From the NCBI RefSeq assembly GCF_000762845.2, contig NZ_JRMQ02000007.1, forward strand, positions 1 to 64,000: 64,000 nucleotides of DNA, written 5' to 3'. Position 1 is the stretch's first letter; each line of letters starts with the position of its first letter. The notes beneath the pieces are model-generated. The model saw only the letters and a list, made by a program, of their open reading frames with translations, did not search any database and had not been told where the DNA came from. Origin of the DNA: Helicobacter japonicus (GTDB taxonomy: Bacteria; Campylobacterota; Campylobacteria; Campylobacterales; Helicobacteraceae). A program made the translations under genes and the position numbers. Below, piece by piece: positions 7,626-17,152 of this stretch.

Positions 7626-8450
7626 TTACACCAGCATTGCCAAAAGCCCAAAGCGTCCTGTAATGCCATCTCTGCGATAGGAATAGAGATTGTCATTGCA
7701 GCAGCTACAATGAGGGCTTATCTCAATATGTTCTTGCTTGATACCTATATTCTCACATTGTGCGTGAATACAATGAATTAAATCAAGCTTATTGCCTTTC
7801 ATTGCACTTGATTCAAAGCCTAGCCTCAAAAGCTCATCGCGCACTTCTTGCCCTACTTCATAACAACACGAGCGGATAGAAGCCCCAACATAAAGCAGAC
7901 ATTCTTCTGCCTTTGTGCCATAAAGAGTGGTCATTTTTGCAAAAGTTTGTGGCAAGATTCTATCAAATATACCTCTGCGCCCTGCATGTATTACCGCCAT
8001 TGCGTGGTGCTTTGTATCATAGAGCAAAAGAGGATTGCAATCTGCCACCACCACGAGACAGATTCTATAAGGTAAGCGTGTAATAATTGCATCTGCTCTA
8101 CCAACGCATACAGAATCTTGCTTATTTTTTAATTCTTTTGCCATTAGAGACTGCTCTAATAAAAAAGAAGATTCTAAAGTATTATCAAGCATAATACTAC
8201 ACGTGCTATGAAACTGCTCCATATAATAGATAGGTTTTCTGTGATTTTGCTTAATATGAAACTCATCATAAAATCGTGTTGCAACAATACGATAATTATA
8301 TGTTAGATTCTGTAATGTATCGCCCACATAATGACCAAGATTTAGCTCATTAAATGCTCCTGTGCTTGCTCCATCAAAGCGATTGGTGAGGGCAAAACAT
8401 ATATTTTGTTTTTGAAAAAGCGAACTTTGCAAACTTGTATATAAAAACAT
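7626..8450 (-). CDS. pgeF: Peptidoglycan editing factor / multicopper polyphenol oxidase family (YfiH, PgeF-like)
   Basis: Family members act as metal-dependent purine nucleoside enzymes and, in E. coli, keep wrong amino acids out of peptidoglycan precursors. Seen: VVADCNPLLLYD, the metal-site HAGRRG (usually HAGWRG), GASIRSCCYEVG and the C-terminal CNDNLYSYRRDGITGR, all in family order. The frame is open back to 8492, but AAGGAAAAG sits just before the ATG at 8450, so 274 aa is preferred. Divergent from nrfH. The Trp-to-Arg change in HAGWRG is the only oddity seen. Confidence 0.88.
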   Translation of the reverse strand: MFLYTSLQSSLFQKQNICFALTNRFDGASTGAFNELNLGHYVGDTLQNLTYNYRIVATRFYDEFHIKQNHRKPIYYMEQFHSTCSIMLDNTLESSFLLEQSLMAKELKNKQDSVCVGRADAIITRLPYRICLVVVADCNPLLLYDTKHHAMAVIHAGRRGIFDRILPQTFAKMTTLYGTKAEECLLYVGASIRSCCYEVGQEVRDELLRLGFESSAMKGNKLDLIHCIHAQCENIGIKQEHIEISPHCSCCNDNLYSYRRDGITGRFGLLAMLV

Positions 8451-8572
8451 TCTTTTCCTTTTTATACTCATATTTGATACAAACCAAATCATTTTCCAAG
8501 TAATAATAGTAACATTCTATTGAGTGTTTTCTTAAAAGATTCTCACTCGGTAACACAAATAAGGAGGGTTTC

Positions 8573-9082
8573 TTGAGACGAGGCATACAGAAAAAGTCGT
8601 CCTCTCTTATATCAAGTGCTTTTATTATACTTCTTGTTATTATAGGTATCCTTGCGTGCTATACTTTTTATCACGCTAAAGGAGTATCTTACTTTAGCAA
8701 CGAGCCTGAAGCGTGTAATAACTGCCATATTATGAATGAGGTTTTTAACGACTATCTTAGTGCTCCACATTCCCAAAGAATTGCCGGACAACCAAGAGCT
8801 ACCTGTAATGACTGCCACCTACCACACGGATTTGTCTCAAAATGGATTGCTAAAGCGCAAAGCGGTGTAGGACACGCTTATGCCTTTACATTCAAACTTG
8901 ATTCATTGCCTACAAATCTTAGTGCAAATGAATCAAGCAAACAAATTGTGCAAGATAATTGTGTGCGTTGTCATATTGAATATGCCCAAAATGCGGTCAA
9001 TCCTACGACCATACCCGGACATAACAATGCTCTAAGTTGTGTTTCGTGCCACGAGAGTGTAGGACACAAAAGAGGATTCTAA
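8573..9082 (+). CDS. nrfH: NrfH, tetraheme quinol dehydrogenase of nitrite reductase
   Basis: Membrane-anchored NapC/NrfH-family cytochrome c that passes electrons from menaquinol to NrfA in the periplasm. One N-terminal membrane helix (residues ~12-32) is followed by four CxxCH sites at C48, C78, C130 and C156. The first is CNNCHIM, whose Met (M54) matches the unusual Met heme ligand known for NrfH. Start is TTG at 8573, preceded by a strong AAGGAGGG; there is no ATG until inside the heme domain, which decides the start. Lies 26 bp before nrfA. Confidence 0.95.
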   Translation: MRRGIQKKSSSLISSAFIILLVIIGILACYTFYHAKGVSYFSNEPEACNNCHIMNEVFNDYLSAPHSQRIAGQPRATCNDCHLPHGFVSKWIAKAQSGVGHAYAFTFKLDSLPTNLSANESSKQIVQDNCVRCHIEYAQNAVNPTTIPGHNNALSCVSCHESVGHKRGF

Positions 9083-9108
9083 TTCTAATATCCATGAAGG
9101 AGGAATAA

Positions 9109-10959
9109 ATGCAAAAAAATAAAGGAATGTTGCCTATACTTATTATTATAGGCGTTATTGTGATTGTTGGACTTTTATGGCTCAATCAAGATATTTCATC
9201 AAAACAAGCAGGAAATACAGGAGTTGTGTCAAAACAGCTTGTAGAACTTACAGATAAAAATCCAACTTTTGATTTTTGGGGTAAAAACTTCCCTGAATAT
9301 CTTGATATGTATCTCAAAGTAGAAACTGAGACACCAAAATATACAAACTTTGGTGGGAATCTTGCATATTCAAAACTTATCCGCTATCCACAACTTACTA
9401 TATTGTGGGCTGGATATCCTTTTAGCCTTGATGCAAACGAAGAAAGAGGGCATTTTTGGATTCAAGTCGATCAAATGGAAACAGCACGAAATAATAAAGA
9501 TTTTCTCAATGCACACGGCTTTGCTAAATTTGGCGGACAACCAGCAGCGTGTATGAATTGCCATAGTGGTTGGACTCCTTGGCTTATTAATAATGTAGCA
9601 AAAGGCGATTTCACCGCTTTTAACAGCACAAAGTATTGGACAATGATTAAAAATGTCCCTACACGTAATGGCATCAAAGAAGGATCTGAAGAGCACGGCG
9701 GACCTCACGGAGGAAAAAGAATGGGTGTAACTTGTGCAGATTGCCACAATCCTGATGATATGAGTCTAAGAGTGGTGCGTCCTGCGCTTATCAATGCACT
9801 TATTGATAGAGGTTACCAAAAAGACGCAGCACAAGGTATTAAAGCAGATAGAAAAGAAATGCGAACACTCGTATGCGCTCAATGCCACGTAGAATATTAC
9901 TTTAAGCCAACAGGTGAAAAAGTCAAAGTTATGGGTGAAACTATTGCTAGCGATCCGAATCAAAAATGGTGGAATGGCACACAAAAAACGTATGATGAAT
10001 TTGAGCATTGGAGAGATGGTAATAAGGCAACTGAGATTGAAGTCGATGGTATTAACCTTACATTCCCTTGGAGCGCGTGGAAAAAAGGTGAAAAATTTAG
10101 AATCGAGATGTTCGATGAACACTATGATGCAGTCCGTCCTATTTTCCCACAAGATTGGGCACATAAAGAAACTAAAGCACCTATGATTAAGATTCAACAC
10201 CCTGAATATGAACTCTTTAGCGGAGGTGTCCATGCTGCAAATGATGTAAGCTGTGCCGATTGTCATATGCCTTATATTAAGGGTGCAGGTGGCAAGAAAA
10301 TCACACAACACAATATCACTTCTCCACTCTTTGATGTGAATTCTGCGTGTAAAACTTGCCACACACAACCAGAGGATTATCTCAAAAATCAAATTGCGGA
10401 TATTCAAAAATCAGTAGCATTTGATTTAAGAAGCGCAGAATATGCAACTGTAAGCCTTATCTTTGATATTAAAAAATTACGAGAAGAACTTGGTAAGCTT
10501 CCCGCATACCAAACTGAAGGCAAACCTGATGATACAAAAATCTCTAAAGCTCTTGCTGAGCCATTAGAACTTCATCGCCGCGGACAGATGAGAGGAGATT
10601 TTGTTGGAGCAGAAAACTCCACAGGATTCCATAATCCACGCGAAGCGAGCCGTATGCTTCTTCAGGCTGTTGAAATGGCAAGAATGGGACAAACAAAACT
10701 CGTTGAAATTGCAAGTGCAAATGGTATCAAAGGCTTTAAAACTTCTAATCTTGGATTTGATGAGATTCAGAAATTTAATCCTGGTGAAATTGTGTATAAA
10801 ATTGACCTTAATGGACATACTGCAGGTGAACGCTACTATGAAGATCCTAGGGTAAATGGTGAAGCACCACAAGAACTCTTAGAGCTTGATAAAAATACTA
10901 AGCCCTATAACTTTGAAGCAATTGATAAAATCTCTGCAAGTGCTACAAGCACAAAATAA
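9109..10959 (+). CDS. nrfA: NrfA, pentaheme cytochrome c nitrite reductase
   Basis: Periplasmic enzyme reducing nitrite to ammonium with six electrons, used in respiration and nitrosative defence. N-terminal helix/signal (residues ~5-25), then five heme sites: CMNCH (from C148), CADCH, CAQCH, CADCH and CKTCH. The first, active-site heme has His instead of the Lys (CxxCK) found in most NrfA, as reported for Campylobacter jejuni. CAQCHVEYYF carries the tyrosine after heme 3, expected in the active site. 616 aa is longer than the ~480-510 aa of many NrfA, with extra sequence at the C-terminus. AAGGAGG precedes the ATG; a terminator follows. Confidence 0.95.
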   Translation: MQKNKGMLPILIIIGVIVIVGLLWLNQDISSKQAGNTGVVSKQLVELTDKNPTFDFWGKNFPEYLDMYLKVETETPKYTNFGGNLAYSKLIRYPQLTILWAGYPFSLDANEERGHFWIQVDQMETARNNKDFLNAHGFAKFGGQPAACMNCHSGWTPWLINNVAKGDFTAFNSTKYWTMIKNVPTRNGIKEGSEEHGGPHGGKRMGVTCADCHNPDDMSLRVVRPALINALIDRGYQKDAAQGIKADRKEMRTLVCAQCHVEYYFKPTGEKVKVMGETIASDPNQKWWNGTQKTYDEFEHWRDGNKATEIEVDGINLTFPWSAWKKGEKFRIEMFDEHYDAVRPIFPQDWAHKETKAPMIKIQHPEYELFSGGVHAANDVSCADCHMPYIKGAGGKKITQHNITSPLFDVNSACKTCHTQPEDYLKNQIADIQKSVAFDLRSAEYATVSLIFDIKKLREELGKLPAYQTEGKPDDTKISKALAEPLELHRRGQMRGDFVGAENSTGFHNPREASRMLLQAVEMARMGQTKLVEIASANGIKGFKTSNLGFDEIQKFNPGEIVYKIDLNGHTAGERYYEDPRVNGEAPQELLELDKNTKPYNFEAIDKISASATSTK

Positions 10960-10969
10960 TTTCTTAAAG

Positions 10970-10992
10970 CCCTCATACAGAGGGTTTTTTTT
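10970..10992 (+). terminator. Rho-independent terminator of nrfHA
   Basis: CCCTC (10970-10974) and GAGGG (10980-10984) form a stem with a 5-nt loop, followed by eight T. It starts 11 bp after the nrfA stop. Confidence 0.85.
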
Positions 10993-11095
10993 ATTACTTC
11001 TTTTTAGATTCTAAATCCACTCCCAAAATCTATTTAAGCTTAAAGTTTTACTCTTAATACTTTTGGCTCTTTATAGTTTCTCATTACGATACTGT

Positions 11096-11103
11096 GCTAT
11101 AAT
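11096..11103 (+). promoter_or_regulatory. Extended -10 promoter
   Basis: TG then TATAAT (11098-11103) lies 29 bp before the ATG at 11133, just after the nrfA terminator. Confidence 0.55.
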
Positions 11104-11132
11104 TTTTTTAATTAAACCTCAAAGGAATATGA

Positions 11133-12125
11133 ATGAGTAAAAAGTTGATTGGCATTATTCTAGGTGCTGGTGCGATTATAGCAATAGGCTTAGGCATTTT
11201 TCTTTCTTTTAAAAGCAAAGAAATTAAATCGCATATGCAACAAACATTGAATGAAAAATTTGAAACCTTTGTCAAAGAAAGTGGATTTATTTCAGAATGG
11301 GAACCTTTTTCTTGTGGCGGACTTATAAGCATAAGGTGTTATAGTCCAAAAATTGTAATAGCAAGTGATGATGAAAGTGCTTTTGTTCTCAAAAATACAG
11401 GGTTTGATATTGATTCTATGGACAATACTTCGCTCCAGTTATCATTAAATATCAAGGAATTGCAATTTAAAGTCGAAAACCTTGATGAAACTGATACGAA
11501 TACTATGGAAAGTCTTACTTTGCTTTCACATTTTATCCCCAATAAAATAAATTGTAATGTTTCGCTCAAACAAAACGAAAATAAACTCTTTGAAAATTTC
11601 CAATGTGCTTTCACAGCAAACAATGCAGATTACCAAATGCAAGGCAATGACGCATATCAGCACGAAAGTTTTACAACACAAAATATTGCACAAATTCTAG
11701 AAAGTTTCTATTTTGATTTTTTCTTGAGCGAAGATAATTTTACCAACCAATATAAATACGCACTTGAAAAAGTTTTATTTAAAGTCAAAGAAAATGGCTT
11801 TAGTAAAGATATGTATAAATTTTACGAATTACAAAGTAAAGCGCAAGGCACAACTGCAAATGAAGAAGGTTTCAGGCAATATGCTCAAAATACCAGCATA
11901 TTAATGAAGATTGCTACAAGTTTTATACTAGGAAAAACCTATGATAATGAAATTATATCTCTTGGTGATGCCCTAGAATCTTTTATATTGGGCGATAGTA
12001 AAGAAATTGGATTCTCCTTTCAACGCAAACAAGGTAAAGAAGAGGAATTTGTTTTATTTGAAGAATTAGATTATTATTCTCCATATTTTAGAGATAATTT
12101 CACCTTTGAAATTATCTCACACTAG
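11133..12125 (+). CDS. Membrane-anchored hypothetical protein
   Basis: Not recognised. 330 aa with one hydrophobic N-terminal helix (residues ~5-25) and a mainly hydrophilic remainder, suggesting an anchored periplasmic protein. Two cysteines close to each other (CGG...RCY, residues ~60-70) could form a disulfide. AAAGGA lies before the ATG and its own promoter is visible. It is followed 9 bp later by dgkA, so the two are likely co-transcribed. It shares a 20-nt exact stretch (11860-11879) with dgkA. Confidence 0.75.
   Translation: MSKKLIGIILGAGAIIAIGLGIFLSFKSKEIKSHMQQTLNEKFETFVKESGFISEWEPFSCGGLISIRCYSPKIVIASDDESAFVLKNTGFDIDSMDNTSLQLSLNIKELQFKVENLDETDTNTMESLTLLSHFIPNKINCNVSLKQNENKLFENFQCAFTANNADYQMQGNDAYQHESFTTQNIAQILESFYFDFFLSEDNFTNQYKYALEKVLFKVKENGFSKDMYKFYELQSKAQGTTANEEGFRQYAQNTSILMKIATSFILGKTYDNEIISLGDALESFILGDSKEIGFSFQRKQGKEEEFVLFEELDYYSPYFRDNFTFEIISH
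11860..11879 (+). repeat. 20-nt direct repeat, copy 1
   Basis: Identical to 12247-12266 in dgkA; both copies encode EEGFRQ in the same frame. Confidence 0.9.
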
Positions 12126-12134
12126 GCTTTAATT

Positions 12135-12536
12135 ATGGATAATCAAGAGAACTATCAGCGCAATGAAAAAAAAGGTAAAAAAGGCTTAAGGCGTCTCTAC
12201 AATGCATTTTTTTTTTCATTAGATGGCATTAAGGCTGCGTGGAAAGATGAAGAAGGTTTCAGGCAAGTGCTAAGCATAGGCATTGTCTTAAGCATTGTAG
12301 CATTTTTTATAGCACAAAATTGGGTAGAGCTTATATTGCTTATATTACCCTGTGTTCTTTCTGTGATTGTTGAGCTTATCAATTCCGCTATTGAAAATGC
12401 TATTGATTTTACAAGCCTTGATATTCACCCACTTGCTAAAAAAGCTAAAGATATGGGAAGCGCAATACAGCTCATTGCTTGTCTTTTTGTCGCTTTTGTA
12501 TGGGGAAGTTATCTTTTAAATCGCTTTGTATTGTAA
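12135..12536 (+). CDS. dgkA: Diacylglycerol kinase
   Basis: Small inner-membrane kinase that recycles diacylglycerol to phosphatidic acid with ATP. Seen: DEEGFRQ before helix 1, VELINSAIENAID (family ELxNTAIExxVD) at the active site, HPLAKKAKDMGSAIQL, and three membrane helices in 133 aa, the usual size. A ten-T run (12207-12216) encodes FFFS at residues 25-28 near the start. Follows the hypothetical gene by 9 bp; converges with the M15 peptidase gene 6 bp away. Confidence 0.95.
   Translation: MDNQENYQRNEKKGKKGLRRLYNAFFFSLDGIKAAWKDEEGFRQVLSIGIVLSIVAFFIAQNWVELILLILPCVLSVIVELINSAIENAIDFTSLDIHPLAKKAKDMGSAIQLIACLFVAFVWGSYLLNRFVL
12247..12266 (+). repeat. 20-nt direct repeat, copy 2
   Basis: Second copy of the sequence at 11860-11879, 387 bp apart, inside dgkA. 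Confidence 0.9.
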
Positions 12537-12542
12537 AAGATT

Positions 12543-13313
12543 CTAATATTTATGTAAGTTTCTTGCATAGCAAATAATCTCTGGGCGATATTCAAAGTGC
12601 ATTGTATCATAATGCCACCACCGACCACCCCATACAAAACCCTCATCTTCAAAAGCACTGATTATCTCTGGAGGAATTTGATTTTCATATTGATATTCAT
12701 TGCGCTCTTTTTTATCCCATAGCCAATACTTGGAAAATTGCGTATTGATATCAAGTGCAATACCAAAGCTATGAGGACTAAGGTTAGGAGAATCTGCGAT
12801 ATTACGCCAATAAAAAGCATCTTGGTCGCTCAAAAATTGATAATATGCTTGTGGAATATTCTCAAGTCTTTGTATTACACGTTCAAAAGCCTTATCTACA
12901 CCATTTGCAGTCGTTACTACAATAAAACTTTTATCAAACCGCTGTTGAAACCAAGGTAATCTTACAAGATGGGCATTAACTTCCTCTTCTGAATGCCCAT
13001 AAATTGCCCTATAAAATCCTAAATGCCGTATGCGTGAAGTATCCTCATTGCGATTAAGCACATAACCCTTGAATGGATAGGGATAAGTAAAGGCATCGTT
13101 CATATCGGGTTTTAAAAGCATTTCATCATAACTCTTTTCTAAACCATCGTCCCATACAAAACTGCTTCCATCATCAAGAACTACTTGATTATCAGCTATT
13201 TTCACTACTTGCGGATAATATCGTTTCACACATTCTTGTGCAAGTTCATCATCAACTTGTCCTGCAACTAAACATATACAGACTATATACAAACATATTG
13301 CTACTCTTATCAT
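12543..13313 (-). CDS. M15 family D-alanyl-D-alanine carboxypeptidase-like protein
   Basis: Exported zinc peptidase trimming peptidoglycan side chains. N-terminal signal peptide (residues 1-18). The metal site is visible: SPHSFGIALD (His and Asp, residues ~178-187) and WHYDTMHFEYRP (~229-240) match the HxxxxxxD and catalytic-Asp/Glu...H pattern of VanY/DacB-type M15 enzymes. A TATAAT lies 34 bp upstream, in the gap after the efflux operon. 256 aa. Exact bond cleaved cannot be told. Confidence 0.85.
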   Translation of the reverse strand: MIRVAICLYIVCICLVAGQVDDELAQECVKRYYPQVVKIADNQVVLDDGSSFVWDDGLEKSYDEMLLKPDMNDAFTYPYPFKGYVLNRNEDTSRIRHLGFYRAIYGHSEEEVNAHLVRLPWFQQRFDKSFIVVTTANGVDKAFERVIQRLENIPQAYYQFLSDQDAFYWRNIADSPNLSPHSFGIALDINTQFSKYWLWDKKERNEYQYENQIPPEIISAFEDEGFVWGGRWWHYDTMHFEYRPEIICYARNLHKY

Positions 13314-13346
13314 TTCTTTACCTGTTTAATAGCTTGAAATGATAAG

Positions 13347-13352
13347 ATTATA
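13347..13352 (-). promoter_or_regulatory. -10 element of the M15 peptidase gene
   Basis: TATAAT on the minus strand, in the 44-bp gap between the RND gene end and the peptidase ATG. Confidence 0.5.
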
Positions 13353-13357
13353 CTATT

Positions 13358-16300
13358 CTAAAATTTATCCTCCGCTTTAGGTTTATAGAATTTTTGCAAC
13401 CAATCATCTATCGGTGCAATAAAACGATAAATAGCAGGAACAATCAAAAGACTTAAAAACATTGAAAAAAGCAATCCACCAATGATACAAATCCCCATAG
13501 GCGATTTCATACCAGCCCCAGAACCAGAAGAAATTGCGAGCGGTATCATACCAAAAACCATAGCAATTGTTGTCATAAGAATCGGACGCAAACGCGATTC
13601 TCCAGCTAAGATAAGAGCCTCATCAGTGCTATATCCTTCTTTGCGCTTTTCATTTGCTACATCAATAAGCAAGGTAGCATTCTTACCTACTAATCCCATT
13701 AGAATCATAAGTCCCATAAGCGAAAACATACTAAAAGGTTGTTGCACGACAAAAAGGGCAATAAATGCTCCAGAGAAACTAAATGGTAAAGTCATCATAA
13801 TAACAACAGGTTGTAAGAAAGATTCATAAAGGGCTGCAAGAATAAGATAAATCAACACAATCGCTGTTAAAACTGCTACAAGAAAGGCTATCATCATTTC
13901 TTGTGCGTTTTCTGCCTCACCTTGAAGCCTAAAAGTGGCACCCGGTTCAAGCCACTCGCTTTGCTTTTGGGCTGTTACGCTCATCATATCACCCAAAGAA
14001 ATACCAGACCCTTTAAGAGGATATGCATACACAGTTACGCTTCTTTGCCTATCAAAACGAGAAATAACTGAAGGGGCAGAGGTATGCTCTATTTCTACAA
14101 GCCCCTCTACAAACATCAATTCACCTTTAGAATTTCTCACTTGTAATTTTTTAATGTCATTGAGTGAGATTCTGTCATTATCAGGCACACGAATGGTAAT
14201 ATCATACTCCTTGCCTCTATCTTTAAAGTATCCAATAATTGCCTCACCAGAAAACGCTCCCCGCACTACATTCCCAATATCTTGAGCACTTACTCCATAT
14301 CTATCAGCATTAGCACGAAGCACTTTGAGACGATATTCAGGCAAATCTTCTGAAGTGTTAAGATGAATATTAGTAACCTTACCTGCTAGTATTGGATCAT
14401 TATTTAAAAGATTGATGAGATTATCCTTTGTTTTCTTCAGGGTTTGACCATCAGGTGCAAGAATTGCTACTTGATAAGGCGAATTATCCCCCCCACCAAA
14501 ATCCGATACTTCAGATGTAGAAATTACAAATTCCTTCCCAACCACACTTGATTTTAGTTTTTCACCCACATCAGCCATAATTTTAAACTGCGATTCTTTA
14601 TTTGCGCGCTCTTTTTTTGGCTTCAATTTCACATAAATCTGTGCTTTAAAGATTGTTTTTTGCGCGTCATACCCAATTTGCAAAGTCGTAAAATCAACAT
14701 CTTGATGAGCCATTACGATATTTTGCAACTCATTTGTTTTTTCTTTCATTGCATTCATACTCGTGCCAGGTGCAGTCTCCATAAATACTTGAAACTCACT
14801 CTTATCATCGGGAATAATAAATTCCATACCAAGCTTAGCCAAAAGTGTAAGGGAGAGAAAAAACACACCTATAATGCCTATAATCACCTTGATTCTATTA
14901 CGCAACACAAAGGCTAGAGTCTTTACATAATACGCATCAAGTGCCTTAAAAAAAGGTTCTGTGCGATAATAAAACCTTGAATGTTGGGGATTTACCACAA
15001 TAGATGAAATCATTGGAATGATTGTAATCACAACAATATAAGAGATTCCAATAGCCGCAGCCACTGTTATACCAAAGCTTTGAAAGAATCTCCCCACGAT
15101 TCCGCTCATACTTCCTACAGGAATAAACACAGATAAAAGCATAGCAGAAATTGCAATAAGTGCAAAACCTATCTCACGCACACCCTCATATGCTGCCTCA
15201 CGCTTACGCATTCCGTGTTCAAGCTTTTTATGGATATTTTCAATAACAACAATCGCATCATCAATGATAATCCCAATAGCAAGTGCGACAGCAAGAAGTG
15301 TAAGCATATTTAATGAAAAACCAAAAAAGTTCATCAATGCAAAAGTCCCAAAAATAGAAATAGGAATACTAATAGCTGACACAAGAGTAATAGTCGCGCT
15401 TCGTAAGAAGATAAAGACCACAGATACTGCCAAGAATACACCAAGAAGCACATCAAATTCAACTGAAGAAATTGCTGAACGCACATTTTGTGTCGTATCT
15501 TTAAAGACTTTAATTTCATACTCTGGACTTATAGCTTCTATTTGTGGAAGCACTTTCATCACTGCATCAGCAATAGCAATATCATTTGCACCCGAGATTT
15601 TTTGCACTTCAAAAATCACTCCGGGTGTTTTATCAAATGATGCAAAAGTCTTATCTTCCTCGATACCATCTTCAATTGTAGCAATATCTGCTAACCTAAT
15701 CCCCTCTGCAATACGAATATTTCCTATATCACTTATGTTTGAGCTTTGAGCATCTGTTGTTATAGCCCATTCTTGTAATGTTCCAATGAGTTTTCCACCA
15801 TCAATTTCTAGATTCTCTAAACCTACTTTGCTAGAAATATCCGCATAGGTTATGCCATATTTATTTAATAATGATGGGCTAGCAAAGATTCTTATCTGTC
15901 GCTCTCTGTGTCCGCGTAACTCAACACCACCAACACCAGAAATTTTTTGTAGCAATGGCTTTACATTATCTTTAGCGTGTCTCATCATTTCAGATGAAGG
16001 CACTTTATCACTTGTGAGAAATAAAGATATGATAGGGGCAGAAGAGCTATCAAACTTATAAACTGCTGGGCTTTTCACTCCAGAATCAAGCTGCACTGTC
16101 CCCACTTTATCACGCACATCATTGACTGCATCACTTAAAGGCTTTTCAAGCTCAAATTGCACAACCACAACACTTGAATTGCGTGCTGAACTTGAGGTTA
16201 CTTTTTTGAGTCCATCAATCCCCATAATAGCTTCTTCAATTTTATCTGTTACTTTTGTCTCTACAATCTCTGCACTTGCGCCCGGATAAGCCGTAATAAC

Positions 16301-16432
16301 CACTGCCACAGGAAAATCAATATCAGGAAAAAGTGAAGTTGGCATTTTAAAAACACCTAAGAATCCAAAAAATAAGATTGCAAAGGCAAACATCAAAGTC
16401 GATATTGGACGAGTAATTGCAAACTTATACAT
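13358..16432 (-). CDS. hefC: RND multidrug efflux transporter (HefC/AcrB family)
   Basis: Proton-driven inner-membrane pump of a tripartite efflux system. 1024 aa, the usual RND size; N-terminal ITRPISTLMFAFAI helix, GIIIDDAIVVIENI with the paired Asp of TM4, and a second six-helix block near the C-terminus ending in the LLIVPAIYRFI helix. The ATG shares one base with the stop of the fusion-protein gene (TAATG), so they are coupled. Order outer-membrane protein, fusion protein, RND pump is that of H. pylori hefABC (HP0605-0607). Substrates likely include bile salts and dyes by analogy. Confidence 0.92.
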   Translation of the reverse strand: MYKFAITRPISTLMFAFAILFFGFLGVFKMPTSLFPDIDFPVAVVITAYPGASAEIVETKVTDKIEEAIMGIDGLKKVTSSSARNSSVVVVQFELEKPLSDAVNDVRDKVGTVQLDSGVKSPAVYKFDSSSAPIISLFLTSDKVPSSEMMRHAKDNVKPLLQKISGVGGVELRGHRERQIRIFASPSLLNKYGITYADISSKVGLENLEIDGGKLIGTLQEWAITTDAQSSNISDIGNIRIAEGIRLADIATIEDGIEEDKTFASFDKTPGVIFEVQKISGANDIAIADAVMKVLPQIEAISPEYEIKVFKDTTQNVRSAISSVEFDVLLGVFLAVSVVFIFLRSATITLVSAISIPISIFGTFALMNFFGFSLNMLTLLAVALAIGIIIDDAIVVIENIHKKLEHGMRKREAAYEGVREIGFALIAISAMLLSVFIPVGSMSGIVGRFFQSFGITVAAAIGISYIVVITIIPMISSIVVNPQHSRFYYRTEPFFKALDAYYVKTLAFVLRNRIKVIIGIIGVFFLSLTLLAKLGMEFIIPDDKSEFQVFMETAPGTSMNAMKEKTNELQNIVMAHQDVDFTTLQIGYDAQKTIFKAQIYVKLKPKKERANKESQFKIMADVGEKLKSSVVGKEFVISTSEVSDFGGGDNSPYQVAILAPDGQTLKKTKDNLINLLNNDPILAGKVTNIHLNTSEDLPEYRLKVLRANADRYGVSAQDIGNVVRGAFSGEAIIGYFKDRGKEYDITIRVPDNDRISLNDIKKLQVRNSKGELMFVEGLVEIEHTSAPSVISRFDRQRSVTVYAYPLKGSGISLGDMMSVTAQKQSEWLEPGATFRLQGEAENAQEMMIAFLVAVLTAIVLIYLILAALYESFLQPVVIMMTLPFSFSGAFIALFVVQQPFSMFSLMGLMILMGLVGKNATLLIDVANEKRKEGYSTDEALILAGESRLRPILMTTIAMVFGMIPLAISSGSGAGMKSPMGICIIGGLLFSMFLSLLIVPAIYRFIAPIDDWLQKFYKPKAEDKF

Positions 16433-17133
16433 TATTTTGTCCTTATATAACCATCACCAAATGTGCCCGGAATTATGCCTTGCACGAGTGCTTCAGCCTT
16501 TACTTTACGATTACTTGTGCTAGCGGTAGGATAGATTTTATTAATCGTTGTGGTAAAATTTTCTTTACGCCCATCAATGCGAAACTCAAAAGTATCGCCA
16601 ACCTTTACTTTACTTATATACTTAAAGTCAAATTCTAAGACAAGCTTTACATCTTTGCTAATAATTCTAAAAAGCTTTGTGCTATGAGCACTAACCCCAT
16701 CACCAAGCTCAATATCTTTAGAAGCTATTATGCCATCAAATGGTGCTCTTAATTGCGTTTTACTTAACATTGCCCTTTGGTAATTAAAATCTGCCTCAAG
16801 TTTTTTAAATTCTGAAAAATATCTATCAAGTGTATTTCTGTCTACCGCCCCAGCTGAACGTTTATAACGCTCATATTGTCTTTTAGCAAAAATATATTGC
16901 TGCTCTGTGGATTGCATTTGAGATTCTACATCTTGATTAAAAAGTGTGAGAAGTAAATCACCCTGCTTCACTTCTGAATCTACATCAACAAGAATACTTG
17001 ATACAATCCCACTTGCAGCAAGATTCAAATTGGCATCTTTGACTGCTTCGGCATTAAAAATAGCATATACATCTTCTGCCCACATTGACGAAGCGAGAAA
17101 AATCCCCGCTACTATACCTAAAACCTTTTTCAT
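16432..17133 (-). CDS. hefB: Efflux membrane fusion protein (HefB-like)
   Basis: Periplasmic adaptor linking the RND pump to its outer-membrane channel. Signal peptide (residues 1-19, MKKVLGIVAGIFLASSMWA), lipoyl half-motifs (LNLAASGIVSSILVDVDSEV and LRAPFDGIIASKDIELGDGV) around a coiled-coil hairpin, and a short C-terminal beta domain. At 233 aa it is shorter than the usual 350-400 aa, as is H. pylori HefB. 19 bp after hefA. AAGGAGGA precedes the ATG. Confidence 0.9.
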   Translation of the reverse strand: MKKVLGIVAGIFLASSMWAEDVYAIFNAEAVKDANLNLAASGIVSSILVDVDSEVKQGDLLLTLFNQDVESQMQSTEQQYIFAKRQYERYKRSAGAVDRNTLDRYFSEFKKLEADFNYQRAMLSKTQLRAPFDGIIASKDIELGDGVSAHSTKLFRIISKDVKLVLEFDFKYISKVKVGDTFEFRIDGRKENFTTTINKIYPTASTSNRKVKAEALVQGIIPGTFGDGYIRTK

Positions 17134-17152
17134 TGCTCCTCCTTATTTATTG

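Noticed and set aside
14488-14494. Seven-C run in hefC as a phase switch
   Set aside because: Too short for frequent slippage and the codons (GGG) fit the protein; no frame break.
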